Of a stretch of 5,449 nucleotides of DNA, positions 1-5,449 are shown piece after piece. Origin of the DNA: Candidatus Cardinium sp. cBcalN2 (GTDB taxonomy: Bacteria > Bacteroidota > Bacteroidia > Cytophagales > Amoebophilaceae); the NCBI RefSeq assembly GCF_022810445.1, contig NZ_JAACGD010000006.1:1-5449 (forward strand), given 5' to 3'. Within the stretch, counting starts at the first letter, position 1, and the number at the start of each line of letters is the position of its first letter. The position numbers and the translations under genes were made by a program. A model generated the notes under the pieces. That model made no database searches and was not told the DNA's origin. It worked only from the letters and a program-made list of their open reading frames with translations.

Positions 1-1
1 T

Positions 2-94
2 GCGCTGAACGGCTACGATTTAAGGTTTCCAAGAGGCTTGTCTAATGACTTTAATGCTAACAAAATAGTGCTTTACTACTTCCTGGCTACCTAG
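2..94 (+). other. Possible 3' end of an unidentified plus-strand gene
   Basis: One plus-strand frame is open from the window edge to a TAG at 92-94. It would encode about 30 residues ending in KIVLYYFLAT and would overlap the last codons of the convergent tig gene by 8 bases. A second plus-strand frame is open from position 1 to a TAA at 43-45 and ends KVSKRLV. Neither tail is recognisable as a family, and an open stretch this short can occur by chance. The start and most of any real gene lie outside the window. At most one of the two frames can be real. Confidence 0.15.
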
Positions 95-1424
95 TTAAAT
101 CAAAGGCTTGCGCAGTAACTGTTTTGTGTACTACCGAAATACGTTCCTTTATAAAATTGATAGCCCTATCGTTGCTCAAGTGATTATGCATCTTAGTGTA
201 ATATTGATTCCCTTCCTTCCCTTTTAGAAAAGCAAGCGCACCTGCATGAATCATATCATCATTAGCTTCTAACGCTAAACCACTGTTATGGGCATAATCG
301 AGATAAGCTCGCTTGGTTTCATCTACTATATCTGAAGAACTAACAGCCAGATCATTTTGACGCACTATGCTACCTAGCAAGATTTCCCACTTTAAAGTTT
401 CTTCATGAGCATCATAGTAATCTTCTATTTGCTTTAGCGTTGACTGTGGATTATTAAAAGCAAGCCACTTTTTAAGAAAAGATTCTGGTAAATGGACTGG
501 ATTATGTTTAAAAAGTTCCTTGCGTAGGTCCTCATAGAAGGCATGACGTGCTTCCGTACGTTTGTCGAATAAAATAATTTTAGCAATAGCTTCTCTAAAT
601 GCACTTTCAGTAGTTGCAACCCTTTCTCCTAATACAAGGTCAAAAAGACGAGATTCAATAGGTGCTGGAACAACATGGATAATCTTGGTAATTGTAAAAA
701 TAGCTGGCCAAGCAGACTTATACCGTTTAAAGGTAATCAACTCAGCAAAACTTATACCTAAAAGAGCCGTAAAATGGCTTTGTAACATCTCCTCTCTTAC
801 GGTTACTTTATCACCAACACGACGCCCTATTAGGGGAGGGCTTAAATGATCAGGAACGTGCATAACAGATATACGAATATCTAGACCAACTTCCCCTTTA
901 CTATCTGTCAGAGACCCATATAATATAGCTTCCTTGGTAGTTTCTTCAAGGGGAACAGCTTGACCATGAACAATCTGCAACGCCTGTAAAAATTCATCTA
1001 CTAATTTAGGGTCCACATGATCTACTTCAAACTCAGTAACACAAATATCAGGACCTAATGCAATAGAACGTTCTTCCATTAAGCCAACTTCATAAGAGAA
1101 AGTAAATGTATCTTGGGTGGTAAAATCTATTTCTTGAGAAGGTGTGATAAAAAGAGGTTCTATAAAAATAGGAATACGCTCTTGTACAATATAATCCTTT
1201 AAAGCAGCTACAGCGATTGTATTCAGTTCTTGAGCAAGAATAGAAGGACCATACATCTTTCTAATCAGATCTACAGGGGCTGCTCCCAGTCTAAACCCCT
1301 TTAAACGAACCGTTTGAGCATAATGCTTTAGTTTTTTTTCAACAGCTGACTTGTAATCAGGTTCATGTAAGACAATCGAAATAACCCCATGATTGGGATT
1401 AATCTTGTTAAACTGAATATCCAA
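87..1424 (-). CDS. tig: Trigger factor, ribosome-associated chaperone (Bacteroidota type)
   Basis: Trigger factor docks beside the ribosomal exit tunnel through protein L23 and shields nascent chains; it is a soluble cytoplasmic chaperone. The 445-residue length is normal for the family in Bacteroidota. The N-terminal ribosome-binding domain (about residues 1-120) carries the docking signature GFRLGAAP at 43-50, followed by a conserved-looking IRKMYGPSILAQE segment at 54-66. A divergent FKBP-like middle domain (about 155-250) and a helical C-terminal substrate-binding domain (about 260-430) follow. The start is a TTG at 1424: an in-frame TAA lies only four codons upstream, and MDIQFNKIN aligns with the usual start of Bacteroidota trigger factors. 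There is no Shine-Dalgarno sequence. Position 46 of the docking loop is Leu and 48 is Ala, where many homologues have Lys. tRNA-Leu lies 74 bases upstream on the same strand, so co-transcription is possible. The assignment is secure; the exact start is slightly less so. Confidence 0.94.
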   Translation of the reverse strand: MDIQFNKINPNHGVISIVLHEPDYKSAVEKKLKHYAQTVRLKGFRLGAAPVDLIRKMYGPSILAQELNTIAVAALKDYIVQERIPIFIEPLFITPSQEIDFTTQDTFTFSYEVGLMEERSIALGPDICVTEFEVDHVDPKLVDEFLQALQIVHGQAVPLEETTKEAILYGSLTDSKGEVGLDIRISVMHVPDHLSPPLIGRRVGDKVTVREEMLQSHFTALLGISFAELITFKRYKSAWPAIFTITKIIHVVPAPIESRLFDLVLGERVATTESAFREAIAKIILFDKRTEARHAFYEDLRKELFKHNPVHLPESFLKKWLAFNNPQSTLKQIEDYYDAHEETLKWEILLGSIVRQNDLAVSSSDIVDETKRAYLDYAHNSGLALEANDDMIHAGALAFLKGKEGNQYYTKMHNHLSNDRAINFIKERISVVHKTVTAQAFDLTR

Positions 1425-1431
1425 GGTAAAA

Positions 1432-1461
1432 CAGATTTATAAAGAATAAGATAAAAAACAA
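1432..1461 (-). promoter_or_regulatory. Possible tig promoter, near-consensus Bacteroidota type
   Basis: On the minus strand a TTG (1461-1459) is followed after 19 bases by TAAATCTG (1439-1432), one mismatch from the TAnnTTTG element of the Bacteroidota primary sigma factor. The element ends only 7 bases before the tig TTG start, so a transcript from here would have almost no leader. The region is T-rich, so a chance match is quite possible; read-through from the tRNA-Leu unit is the alternative. Confidence 0.3.
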
Positions 1462-1498
1462 CTGCTTTTAGATTAACTAATAAAAACATACAAAAAAG

Positions 1499-1580
1499 TA
1501 CGGATGAAGGGACTCGAACCCCCACACCTTACGGTACTAGATCCTAAGTCTAGCGCGTCTACCAATTCCGCCACATCCGT
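1499..1580 (-). tRNA. tRNA-Leu, anticodon UAG
   Basis: The minus strand folds into a class II tRNA. The 7-bp acceptor ACGGATG/CATCCGT is complete. The D-arm is GCG/CGC with an AATTGGTAGA loop, and the anticodon stem CTAGA/TCTAG encloses the loop CTTAGGA with anticodon TAG. An extended variable arm of about 12 bases is typical of leucine tRNAs, and the T-arm has the loop TTCGAGT. Two outer T-stem pairs are G-U. The first pair is A-U rather than G-C. The discriminator base is A at 1499 and CCA is not encoded; the next bases are CTTTTTT, a T-run that may help end transcription. It should read CUA and other CUN codons. A promoter lies just upstream at 1607-1638. Confidence 0.97.
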
Positions 1581-1605
1581 AAAAAAGGAGAAAAACGACT
1601 CTCCT
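1581..1605 (-). terminator. Terminator-like hairpin after sppA, abutting tRNA-Leu
   Basis: On the minus strand AGGAGA (1605-1600) pairs with TCTCCT (1591-1586) around an 8-base T-rich loop and is followed by a run of T that ends exactly at the tRNA-Leu 5' end. The 6-bp stem with a T-tract fits a weak intrinsic terminator for sppA transcripts, whose stop codon lies about 97 bases earlier. It could instead be a leader structure of the tRNA transcript. Confidence 0.4.
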
Positions 1606-1606
1606 A

Positions 1607-1638
1607 CAAAAATAGAAAAAACAAGTTGCTCAAGCAAA
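1607..1638 (-). promoter_or_regulatory. Promoter of tRNA-Leu (Bacteroidota consensus)
   Basis: On the minus strand TTTG (1638-1635) is followed after 20 bases by TATTTTTG (1614-1607), an exact match to TAnnTTTG. Transcription would begin near 1603-1600, giving a 5' leader of about 20-24 bases before the tRNA. The upstream part overlaps a small near-palindrome, TTGCTTGAGCAA (1637-1626), which could be chance. The exact match, plausible spacing and position upstream of a tRNA make this the best-supported promoter on the minus strand. Confidence 0.6.
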
Positions 1639-1701
1639 TAGCAAACAAAGCCCGATGAGCATTTTAGCTAATGCATAGTAGTAAAATGACCAAGAAATAT
1701 A

Positions 1702-3420
1702 CTATTCAATATGAAGTCTATAAGGAAGCATTGCTTGTAACCCATAGGACTTAGATAAAACTTGGTAATGATGCAGTATAGGATATGCTTGCACAAGAGA
1801 ATCTAATAGCTGAATTTGCAGATTATTAGTAGTATAGCTTAGCAACTGTTCCAATTTTGTTTTAGGGCGAGGAAAATAACAAATAGTATACTTTTGAGTC
1901 AATTGAGCTAAATCGGCTGCTTTAGCAATGGCTGCTTGTAATCCACCCAATTCATCAACTAGGCCATTATTTTGGGCTGCTGAACCCGTATATATCCTAC
2001 CACCAGCCAATGCTTCTACACAAGCCAAGCTTAGCCCACGCCCAATGGACACCTTACGTAAAAAATCATCATAACCTGCCTGTAATATTTTATACATAAA
2101 TTTAGACTCTTGCTGAGAACAACTTAATCTAGGAGATAAAAAATCTGCAGAAGGAGCTGTTTTGACAACATCACTGTGAATGCCTATTTTATTCATTAAT
2201 TCAGCTGGGTCAAATAACAGACCAAAAATACCAATCGAACCTGTGATAGTAGTGGGCTGGGCAAAAATATAGTTGCAAGGAGCAGCAATATAATACCCAC
2301 CAGAAGCAGCTACATTAGACATAGAAGCCACAACTGGCTTAACGGATGTAAGCTCTTTTATGGCATTCCACATAATATCTGAAGCAATAACACTACCACC
2401 TGGTGAATTAATCCGCAATACTACACTTTTTATGCTACTATTTTGTTGAATGGCTTTTAGCGTTTTAACAAAATCATGCGCACCCACATAACCTAAGCTA
2501 CTTGGTCCTTCGATGATCTGGCCTTCGGCAACTACAACGGCAATTTTATGATTCAAATTAGATGAGCTTTCTGAAGCAACATAAGGCTTATAGCCTACCA
2601 AGTCAGGAGATTTTAGTTTTTCTTTTAGCAACTTTTTAGCATCCGTTGCATAGCCGACTTTAGTAATAAAGCCAGCACAAAGGGCATCACTAGGCAATAC
2701 AGCTGAAAGGTTAAGGGCATGTTCTTTGAGTGCCGAAACCGTTATACCTCTAGCCTTACCTACCTTGGTTAAAAAGTGCTCATAGGAAGCATCCAGATAT
2801 GCCTTTGTTTGCTTTTTACTCTCTTCACTCATTTTAGTCAAACAAAAAGGTTCTACTGCACTTTTATAGGCACCAACACGGAATATGATAGGCTTTACAG
2901 AAATATGCTCAAACAATTTTGTATAAAAATGAATAGTTGCAGAAAAGCCATTGAATGCTAAGAGTCCACTGGGGTTTAGTATGATTTCATCTGCTATAGA
3001 AGCCAGATAATAGGATTTTTGTGTATAGCTATCTGCATAAGCTATGATGGTTTTACCCTGCTGTTTAAAAGCCAATAAAGCTTCTCTAATTTCTTCTAGA
3101 ACGGCCCAACCAGCATCCAGAGCAGATAAATCTAAATGGATAGCAGCAATACGACGATCGTGGGTTGCCTGATCAATAGCCTTTAGGACCACTTTAAAAT
3201 TGATCATTCTTTCATTGGATCTAAATAATGAAATGGGCATCCACTCAACCACTCGCCCCCTTATATCGAATAATACAGCTGAATTGTTTTTTATTTTAGT
3301 AGAAGCTGTAGAAGTTAATTTTAAAAATATAAAAATAACTATCAAACTTAACGATAATAAAGAAATTAAAAAACCTACAGCAATGGTAAATACTTGCTTT
3401 ATAAAGCGCTTTATGGTCAT
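1702..3420 (-). CDS. sppA: Signal peptide peptidase SppA, 67K type (protease IV, family S49)
   Basis: SppA is a membrane-bound serine peptidase that degrades signal peptides left in the membrane after leader peptidase cleavage. The 572-residue protein has the long two-domain form (E. coli has 618). A basic N-terminus is followed by one membrane segment at about residues 11-34, then two tandem ClpP-like domains. The first (about 45-270) carries the general base lysine K186 in GAYKSAVEPF. The second (about 290-510) carries the nucleophile S343 in NSPGGSV and the conserved ITGSIGIFG at 392-400. The Ser/Lys dyad is therefore split between the domains as in the E. coli enzyme, and the protein looks intact and active. 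The start is ATG at 3420, which places the membrane anchor correctly; no Shine-Dalgarno sequence is seen. tRNA-Ile lies 109 bases upstream on the same strand, and a weak hairpin terminator follows at 1605-1581. The family is certain; the physiological substrate is inferred. Confidence 0.96.
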   Translation of the reverse strand: MTIKRFIKQVFTIAVGFLISLLSLSLIVIFIFLKLTSTASTKIKNNSAVLFDIRGRVVEWMPISLFRSNERMINFKVVLKAIDQATHDRRIAAIHLDLSALDAGWAVLEEIREALLAFKQQGKTIIAYADSYTQKSYYLASIADEIILNPSGLLAFNGFSATIHFYTKLFEHISVKPIIFRVGAYKSAVEPFCLTKMSEESKKQTKAYLDASYEHFLTKVGKARGITVSALKEHALNLSAVLPSDALCAGFITKVGYATDAKKLLKEKLKSPDLVGYKPYVASESSSNLNHKIAVVVAEGQIIEGPSSLGYVGAHDFVKTLKAIQQNSSIKSVVLRINSPGGSVIASDIMWNAIKELTSVKPVVASMSNVAASGGYYIAAPCNYIFAQPTTITGSIGIFGLLFDPAELMNKIGIHSDVVKTAPSADFLSPRLSCSQQESKFMYKILQAGYDDFLRKVSIGRGLSLACVEALAGGRIYTGSAAQNNGLVDELGGLQAAIAKAADLAQLTQKYTICYFPRPKTKLEQLLSYTTNNLQIQLLDSLVQAYPILHHYQVLSKSYGLQAMLPYRLHIE

Positions 3421-3478
3421 TTTTGATTAATGCGAAATGGGCTCTGAGACATCAAGTGCAGCTACAAAGTCAACAAGG

Positions 3479-3506
3479 AAAATTTATCTATCTACATTAA
3501 GCACAA
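3479..3506 (-). promoter_or_regulatory. Possible sppA promoter
   Basis: On the minus strand TTG (3506-3504) is followed after 17 bases by TAAATTTT (3486-3479), one mismatch from TAnnTTTG. This would give an sppA leader of about 50 bases. No terminator-like hairpin follows tRNA-Ile, so read-through from the tRNA is an alternative or additional source of sppA transcript. Confidence 0.35.
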
Positions 3507-3529
3507 TAACTATCTTTTTTGTACTTTCG

Positions 3530-3603
3530 TGGGCCTGCGCGGACTTGAACCGCGGACCTCTACATTATCAGTGTAGCGCTCTAACCAGCTGAGCTACAGG
3601 CCC
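3530..3603 (-). tRNA. tRNA-Ile, anticodon GAU
   Basis: The minus strand folds into a complete 74-base tRNA including the discriminator. The acceptor is GGGCCTG/CAGGCCC. The D-arm contains AGCTCAGCTGGTTAGAGCGC, the anticodon stem CTACA/TGTAG encloses CTGATAA with anticodon GAT, and the T-stem CGCGG/CCGCG encloses TTCAAGT. The discriminator is A (3530) and CCA is not encoded. The GAU isoacceptor reads AUC and AUU. In many bacteria this tRNA sits in the rRNA spacer; here no 16S or 23S sequence flanks it, so it is a solitary copy. A weak promoter candidate lies upstream (TTG at 3689-3687, then TAAATTAG at 3665-3658 after 21 bases, one mismatch from consensus). Confidence 0.97.
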
Positions 3604-3782
3604 TTCAAAATCTATAATCTCCTAGGGCAACTATTTTGACATAAACTGCCAGGACAGCTAATTTACGCATATATTCTCTATATACCCAATAAATAGCTGA
3701 ATAAATGTTTACTTTAAACTATTTTTTCTGCTCAATCATAAGCAATCATTTCTTTATGCATAGAAAATGCCAATTTTAAACG

Positions 3783-3790
3783 TAGCTTTG
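3783..3790 (+). promoter_or_regulatory. dusB promoter, -7 element
   Basis: TAGCTTTG is an exact match to the Bacteroidota -7 element TAnnTTTG and lies 27 bases before the dusB ATG, giving a leader of about 20-25 bases. No convincing upstream TTG or TTTG is found at the usual 17-23 base spacing; the nearest T-rich stretch (TTTAT at about 3753) is slightly too far. The remainder of the 214-base gap at 3604-3817 is AT-rich, with only a weak hairpin (TATAT/ATATA, about 3669-3684) and no gene. Confidence 0.5.
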
Positions 3791-3817
3791 TAGCAAACAA
3801 ACTATTGGATCTTATTT

Positions 3818-4804
3818 ATGTTACAAATTGGCGATTGTCTGTTAGGTGATTTTCCACTTTTATTGGCACCTATGGAAGATGTTAGTGACCCCCCTTTTCG
3901 TGCTATATGCAAAGCACATGGGGCAGATCTGATGTACACAGAATTTATTTCCTCTGAAGGACTAATTAGAGACGCTACTAAGAGTGTAAAAAAGTTAGAA
4001 ATATATGAAGCAGAACGGCCTATTGGCATACAAATTTTTGGAGATGTCATCGAGGTCATGCGAGAAGCAGCTGCTATTGTAGAAAAGGCACAGCCTACTT
4101 TATTAGATATCAACTATGGTTGCCCTGTTAAACAGGTAGCCTGCAAAGGAGCAGGGGCTGGTATTCTTTTAAATCTTCCTAAGATGCAGGCCATGGCTGC
4201 AGAAATTGTCAAGCAAGTGGGCATTCCTGTTACAGTTAAAACACGTTTAGAATGGGATCACGAATCGATTAGAATTGTAGAGGTTGTACAACGCCTTCAA
4301 GATGTTGGGGTGCAAGCTGTAACCATTCATGGAAGAACCCGACAACAAATGTACAAAGGATCGGCAGACTGGAGCTATATTGGAGCCGTAAAAGCAGATC
4401 CCAGTATTCATATTCCTATCTTTGGGAATGGTGATATTGACACGCCTGCAAAGGCAGTGGCTTACAAAAAGCAATATGGAGTGGATGGTATCATGATTGG
4501 GCGTGCCAGCATTGGCTATCCTTGGATTTTTAGAGAAATCAAACACTACCATACAAACGGTACACTACTACCCCCTCCTACCCTAGCAGAACGAATTGAA
4601 ACAGTAAAAAAACATTTGTTACACTCCATAGAGTGGAAAGGAGAACGAACAGGTATACTAGAGATGAGACGCCACTATACCAATTATTTCCGAGGGGTAG
4701 CAGGTATAAAGCAGTATCGATCGAGCTTAGTAACTGCTAATGACTATAGAACTATATCTGATCTTTTGGATGAAATCATAGAAAAAGTAGCCAATGAAGT
4801 CTAG
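3818..4804 (+). CDS. dusB: tRNA-dihydrouridine synthase, DusB family
   Basis: Dus enzymes are flavin (FMN) proteins that use NADPH to reduce specific uridines of tRNA to dihydrouridine, mostly in the D-loop. The 328-residue protein matches the family length. A TIM-barrel domain (about residues 10-240) starts with [15 protein letters not shown] at 14-28 for FMN binding. It continues with INYGCP at 98-103, where C102 is the catalytic acid cysteine, then K141 in VKTRLEW, IHGRTR at 170-175, FGNGDI at 202-207 and [14 protein letters not shown] at 225-238, the phosphate-binding end of the barrel. The helical tRNA-recognition domain follows (about 245-328). The ATG start fits the family N-terminus, and a TAGCTTTG promoter element lies just upstream. 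The subfamily call (DusB rather than DusA or DusC) rests on overall resemblance; the exact uridine modified is not visible from sequence. The stop codon overlaps that of the convergent dut. Confidence 0.95.
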   Translation: MLQIGDCLLGDFPLLLAPMEDVSDPPFRAICKAHGADLMYTEFISSEGLIRDATKSVKKLEIYEAERPIGIQIFGDVIEVMREAAAIVEKAQPTLLDINYGCPVKQVACKGAGAGILLNLPKMQAMAAEIVKQVGIPVTVKTRLEWDHESIRIVEVVQRLQDVGVQAVTIHGRTRQQMYKGSADWSYIGAVKADPSIHIPIFGNGDIDTPAKAVAYKKQYGVDGIMIGRASIGYPWIFREIKHYHTNGTLLPPPTLAERIETVKKHLLHSIEWKGERTGILEMRRHYTNYFRGVAGIKQYRSSLVTANDYRTISDLLDEIIEKVANEV

Positions 4805-5235
4805 TCTTTTCCTGTACTACCATGCCCACCTACTCCCCTAACAGTTTGATCAAGCATCGATACTACTTTCCAAGTAACTGATTCATAGCTAGATACCACT
4901 AGTTGCGCGATTCTATCGCCATCTTGGACCATAAAAGGCTGATCAGAAAGATTGATCAGTAATACTTTTATGGTACCTCTGTAATCTGCATCAATCGTTC
5001 CTGGGCTATTTAAAACAGTAATGCCATGGTGCAATGCCAAACCACTACGTGGTCTTACTTGTGCTTCATACCCTTGCGGTAAAGCAATGGAAATACCCGT
5101 ACTAATGAGCACCCTTTGCCCAACAGGAAGTGAAATAGGAAAAGGGATAAAAGCACGCAAATCCATACCGCTAGCTCCTAATGTAGCATAGGCAGGCAAT
5201 GGATGGTTCGATTGGTTAATAATTGGAACTTCCAT
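4801..5235 (-). CDS. dut: Deoxyuridine 5'-triphosphate nucleotidohydrolase (dUTPase)
   Basis: dUTPase hydrolyses dUTP to dUMP and pyrophosphate, keeping uracil out of DNA and supplying dUMP to thymidylate synthase. It is a cytoplasmic homotrimer with active sites shared between subunits. From the ATG at 5235 the protein has 144 residues, normal for the trimeric family. All five motifs are present: ASGMDLRA (21-28), RPRSGLAL (61-68), a third motif with [10 protein letters not shown] (79-88) containing the catalytic Asp82 and the discriminating Tyr85, GDRIAQLV (106-113) and [10 protein letters not shown] (133-142). In motif V the aromatic residue that stacks on the uracil, usually Phe, is His; this is also known in the mycobacterial enzyme, so activity is expected. 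A TTG three codons upstream (5244) is an alternative start, but the ATG gives the usual family N-terminus ([18 protein letters not shown]). No clear promoter or Shine-Dalgarno sequence is seen upstream. Confidence 0.95.
   Translation of the reverse strand: MEVPIINQSNHPLPAYATLGASGMDLRAFIPFPISLPVGQRVLISTGISIALPQGYEAQVRPRSGLALHHGITVLNSPGTIDADYRGTIKVLLINLSDQPFMVQDGDRIAQLVVSSYESVTWKVVSMLDQTVRGVGGHGSTGKD
4939..4959 (+). other. Perfect 7-bp inverted repeat inside dut, facing dusB transcripts
   Basis: CTGATCA (4939-4945) and TGATCAG (4953-4959) form a perfect stem with a 7-base loop. It lies within dut codons but about 135 bases beyond the dusB stop, where a dusB transcript would have to end because the two genes leave no intergenic space. 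The following bases are T-poor at first (TAATACTTTTA), so it is not a good intrinsic terminator. The repeat may be only a by-product of the coding sequence. Confidence 0.3.
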
Positions 5236-5287
5236 ATCATACAAATGATTTAAAAGACTTACAGATTTCTAGCATCTATTCACCACT

Positions 5288-5329
5288 ATGGCAGAAATAC
5301 GCCAAAAAAGAAAAAAACGCTCCTTGTAA
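5288..5329 (+). CDS. 13-codon basic ORF running into the palindrome (leader peptide or truncated gene start)
   Basis: An ATG at 5288 opens a short frame, MAEIRQKRKKRSL, stopping at TAA 5327-5329. Six of the 13 residues are Arg or Lys. The sequence looks like the cytoplasmic basic start of a larger, possibly membrane-anchored protein, and it is divergent from dut with about 50 bases between the two start codons. The stop codon lies inside the outermost arm of the palindrome at 5326-5449. It could be the remnant of a gene cut by insertion of that element, a short leader peptide, or chance. No promoter or ribosome-binding site is evident, and its translation is unproven. Confidence 0.22.
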   Translation: MAEIRQKRKKRSL

Positions 5330-5449
5330 AATAGTTGCGACTAGAAAGCGCCCCTTATAGCTGGAAACACAGAACTTGCCCGCTTTGCGGGCTTCAAACA
5401 AGCTGTTTTTCTATTCCAGCTGTAAGGGGCGCTTTCAGCAACTTTTTAC
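5326..5449. repeat. Long imperfect palindrome (about 124 bp), reaching the window edge
   Basis: Nested complementary arms are visible. GTAAAA (5326-5331) pairs with TTTTAC (5444-5449), then AGTTGC (5333-5338) with GCAACT (5438-5443). After a 5-versus-1 base internal loop, a 23-bp arm (5344-5366, starting GAAAGCGCC) pairs with 5414-5436 with a single T-G difference that would be a G-U pair in RNA. Near the centre a compact hairpin, GCCCGC TTT GCGGGC (5378-5392), sits between shorter possible pairings (ACAG/CTGT). The arms are far more GC-rich than the surroundings. On the plus strand the structure ends in TTTTT, so it could terminate transcription. Its size and nested arms also fit a small palindromic or MITE-like repeat. 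It encodes no recognised protein. The right boundary, and any target-site duplication, may lie outside the window. Confidence 0.85.

Noticed and set aside
1..86. clpP or another partner gene directly after tig on the minus strand
   Set aside because: tig is often followed by clpP, but the 86 bases contain no minus-strand ATG and no ClpP-like N-terminus, so any such gene would lie outside the window.
562..849. Plus-strand open frame of 95 codons opposite tig
   Set aside because: It is antisense to the middle domain of trigger factor with no promoter or family resemblance.
3200..3430. Plus-strand open frame of 76 codons opposite the sppA 5' end
   Set aside because: It is antisense to the well-supported membrane anchor region of sppA, has low-complexity Lys/Asn/Ile content, no promoter, and resembles no protein family.
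3604..3817. Riboswitch or other structured RNA upstream of dusB
   Set aside because: Only a weak AT hairpin and short chance complementarities are visible; no known aptamer motif was recognised, and the dusB -7 element lies near the end of the gap, leaving a leader too short for a riboswitch.
3802..4113. Minus-strand open frame of 103 codons opposite the dusB start
   Set aside because: It lies entirely over dusB apart from its last bases; its product is Ser/Ile-rich with no recognisable domain, as expected for a shadow frame.
4247..4552. Minus-strand open frame of 101 codons inside dusB
   Set aside because: dusB motifs run through the whole region in the other strand, and the antisense product shows no family features.
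5378..5392. GCCCGC-TTT-GCGGGC hairpin as a stand-alone intrinsic terminator
   Set aside because: It is followed by TTCAAACAAG rather than a T-tract and is the centre of the larger palindrome, so it is treated as part of that element.
1..5449. CRISPR array, insertion sequence transposase, phage genes or defence system
   Set aside because: No regularly spaced repeats, transposase-like protein or phage/defence domains were seen on either strand; apart from the right-end palindrome the window is ordinary housekeeping DNA.

Overview
The window reads as a piece of chromosome from a member of the Bacteroidota. The evidence is promoter-like sites of the TAnnTTTG type (exact matches at 1607-1614 on the minus strand and 3783-3790 on the plus strand), no clear Shine-Dalgarno sequence before any gene, tRNA genes without an encoded CCA end, and protein sequences (a ~445-residue trigger factor, a 67K-type SppA, a DusB beginning with a [18 protein letters not shown] segment) of the style seen in that phylum. 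The moderately AT-rich sequence and the divergence of trigger factor would fit a host-associated lineage such as Amoebophilaceae (Cardinium/Amoebophilus relatives), but that is inference and the genus is not proven.

Layout, left to right. Positions 1-86 hold only the 3' flank of tig and perhaps the last codons of an unidentified plus-strand gene. A minus-strand block then runs, in transcription order, tRNA-Ile(GAU) (3603-3530), sppA (3420-1702), tRNA-Leu(UAG) (1580-1499) and tig (1424-87). The 214-base gap at 3604-3817 separates tRNA-Ile from the divergent plus-strand gene dusB (3818-4804) and holds the dusB promoter. dusB meets the minus-strand gene dut (5235-4801) tail to tail, and the two stop codons overlap in one CTAG. 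The last 205 bases contain no recognisable full-length gene. They hold a 13-codon plus-strand ORF (5288-5329) and a long imperfect palindrome (5326-5449) that runs to the window edge.

The four proteins are housekeeping functions: co-translational folding (Tig), membrane peptide clean-up (SppA), dihydrouridine modification of tRNA (DusB) and dUTP removal (Dut). No pathway links all of them. Tig and SppA both deal with newly made or exported proteins, and DusB is a tRNA-modifying enzyme beside two tRNA genes, but this may be coincidence. The most unusual structure is the palindrome at the right end, which could be a small palindromic/MITE-like repeat, a strong terminator, or an attenuator-like element with the short ORF.
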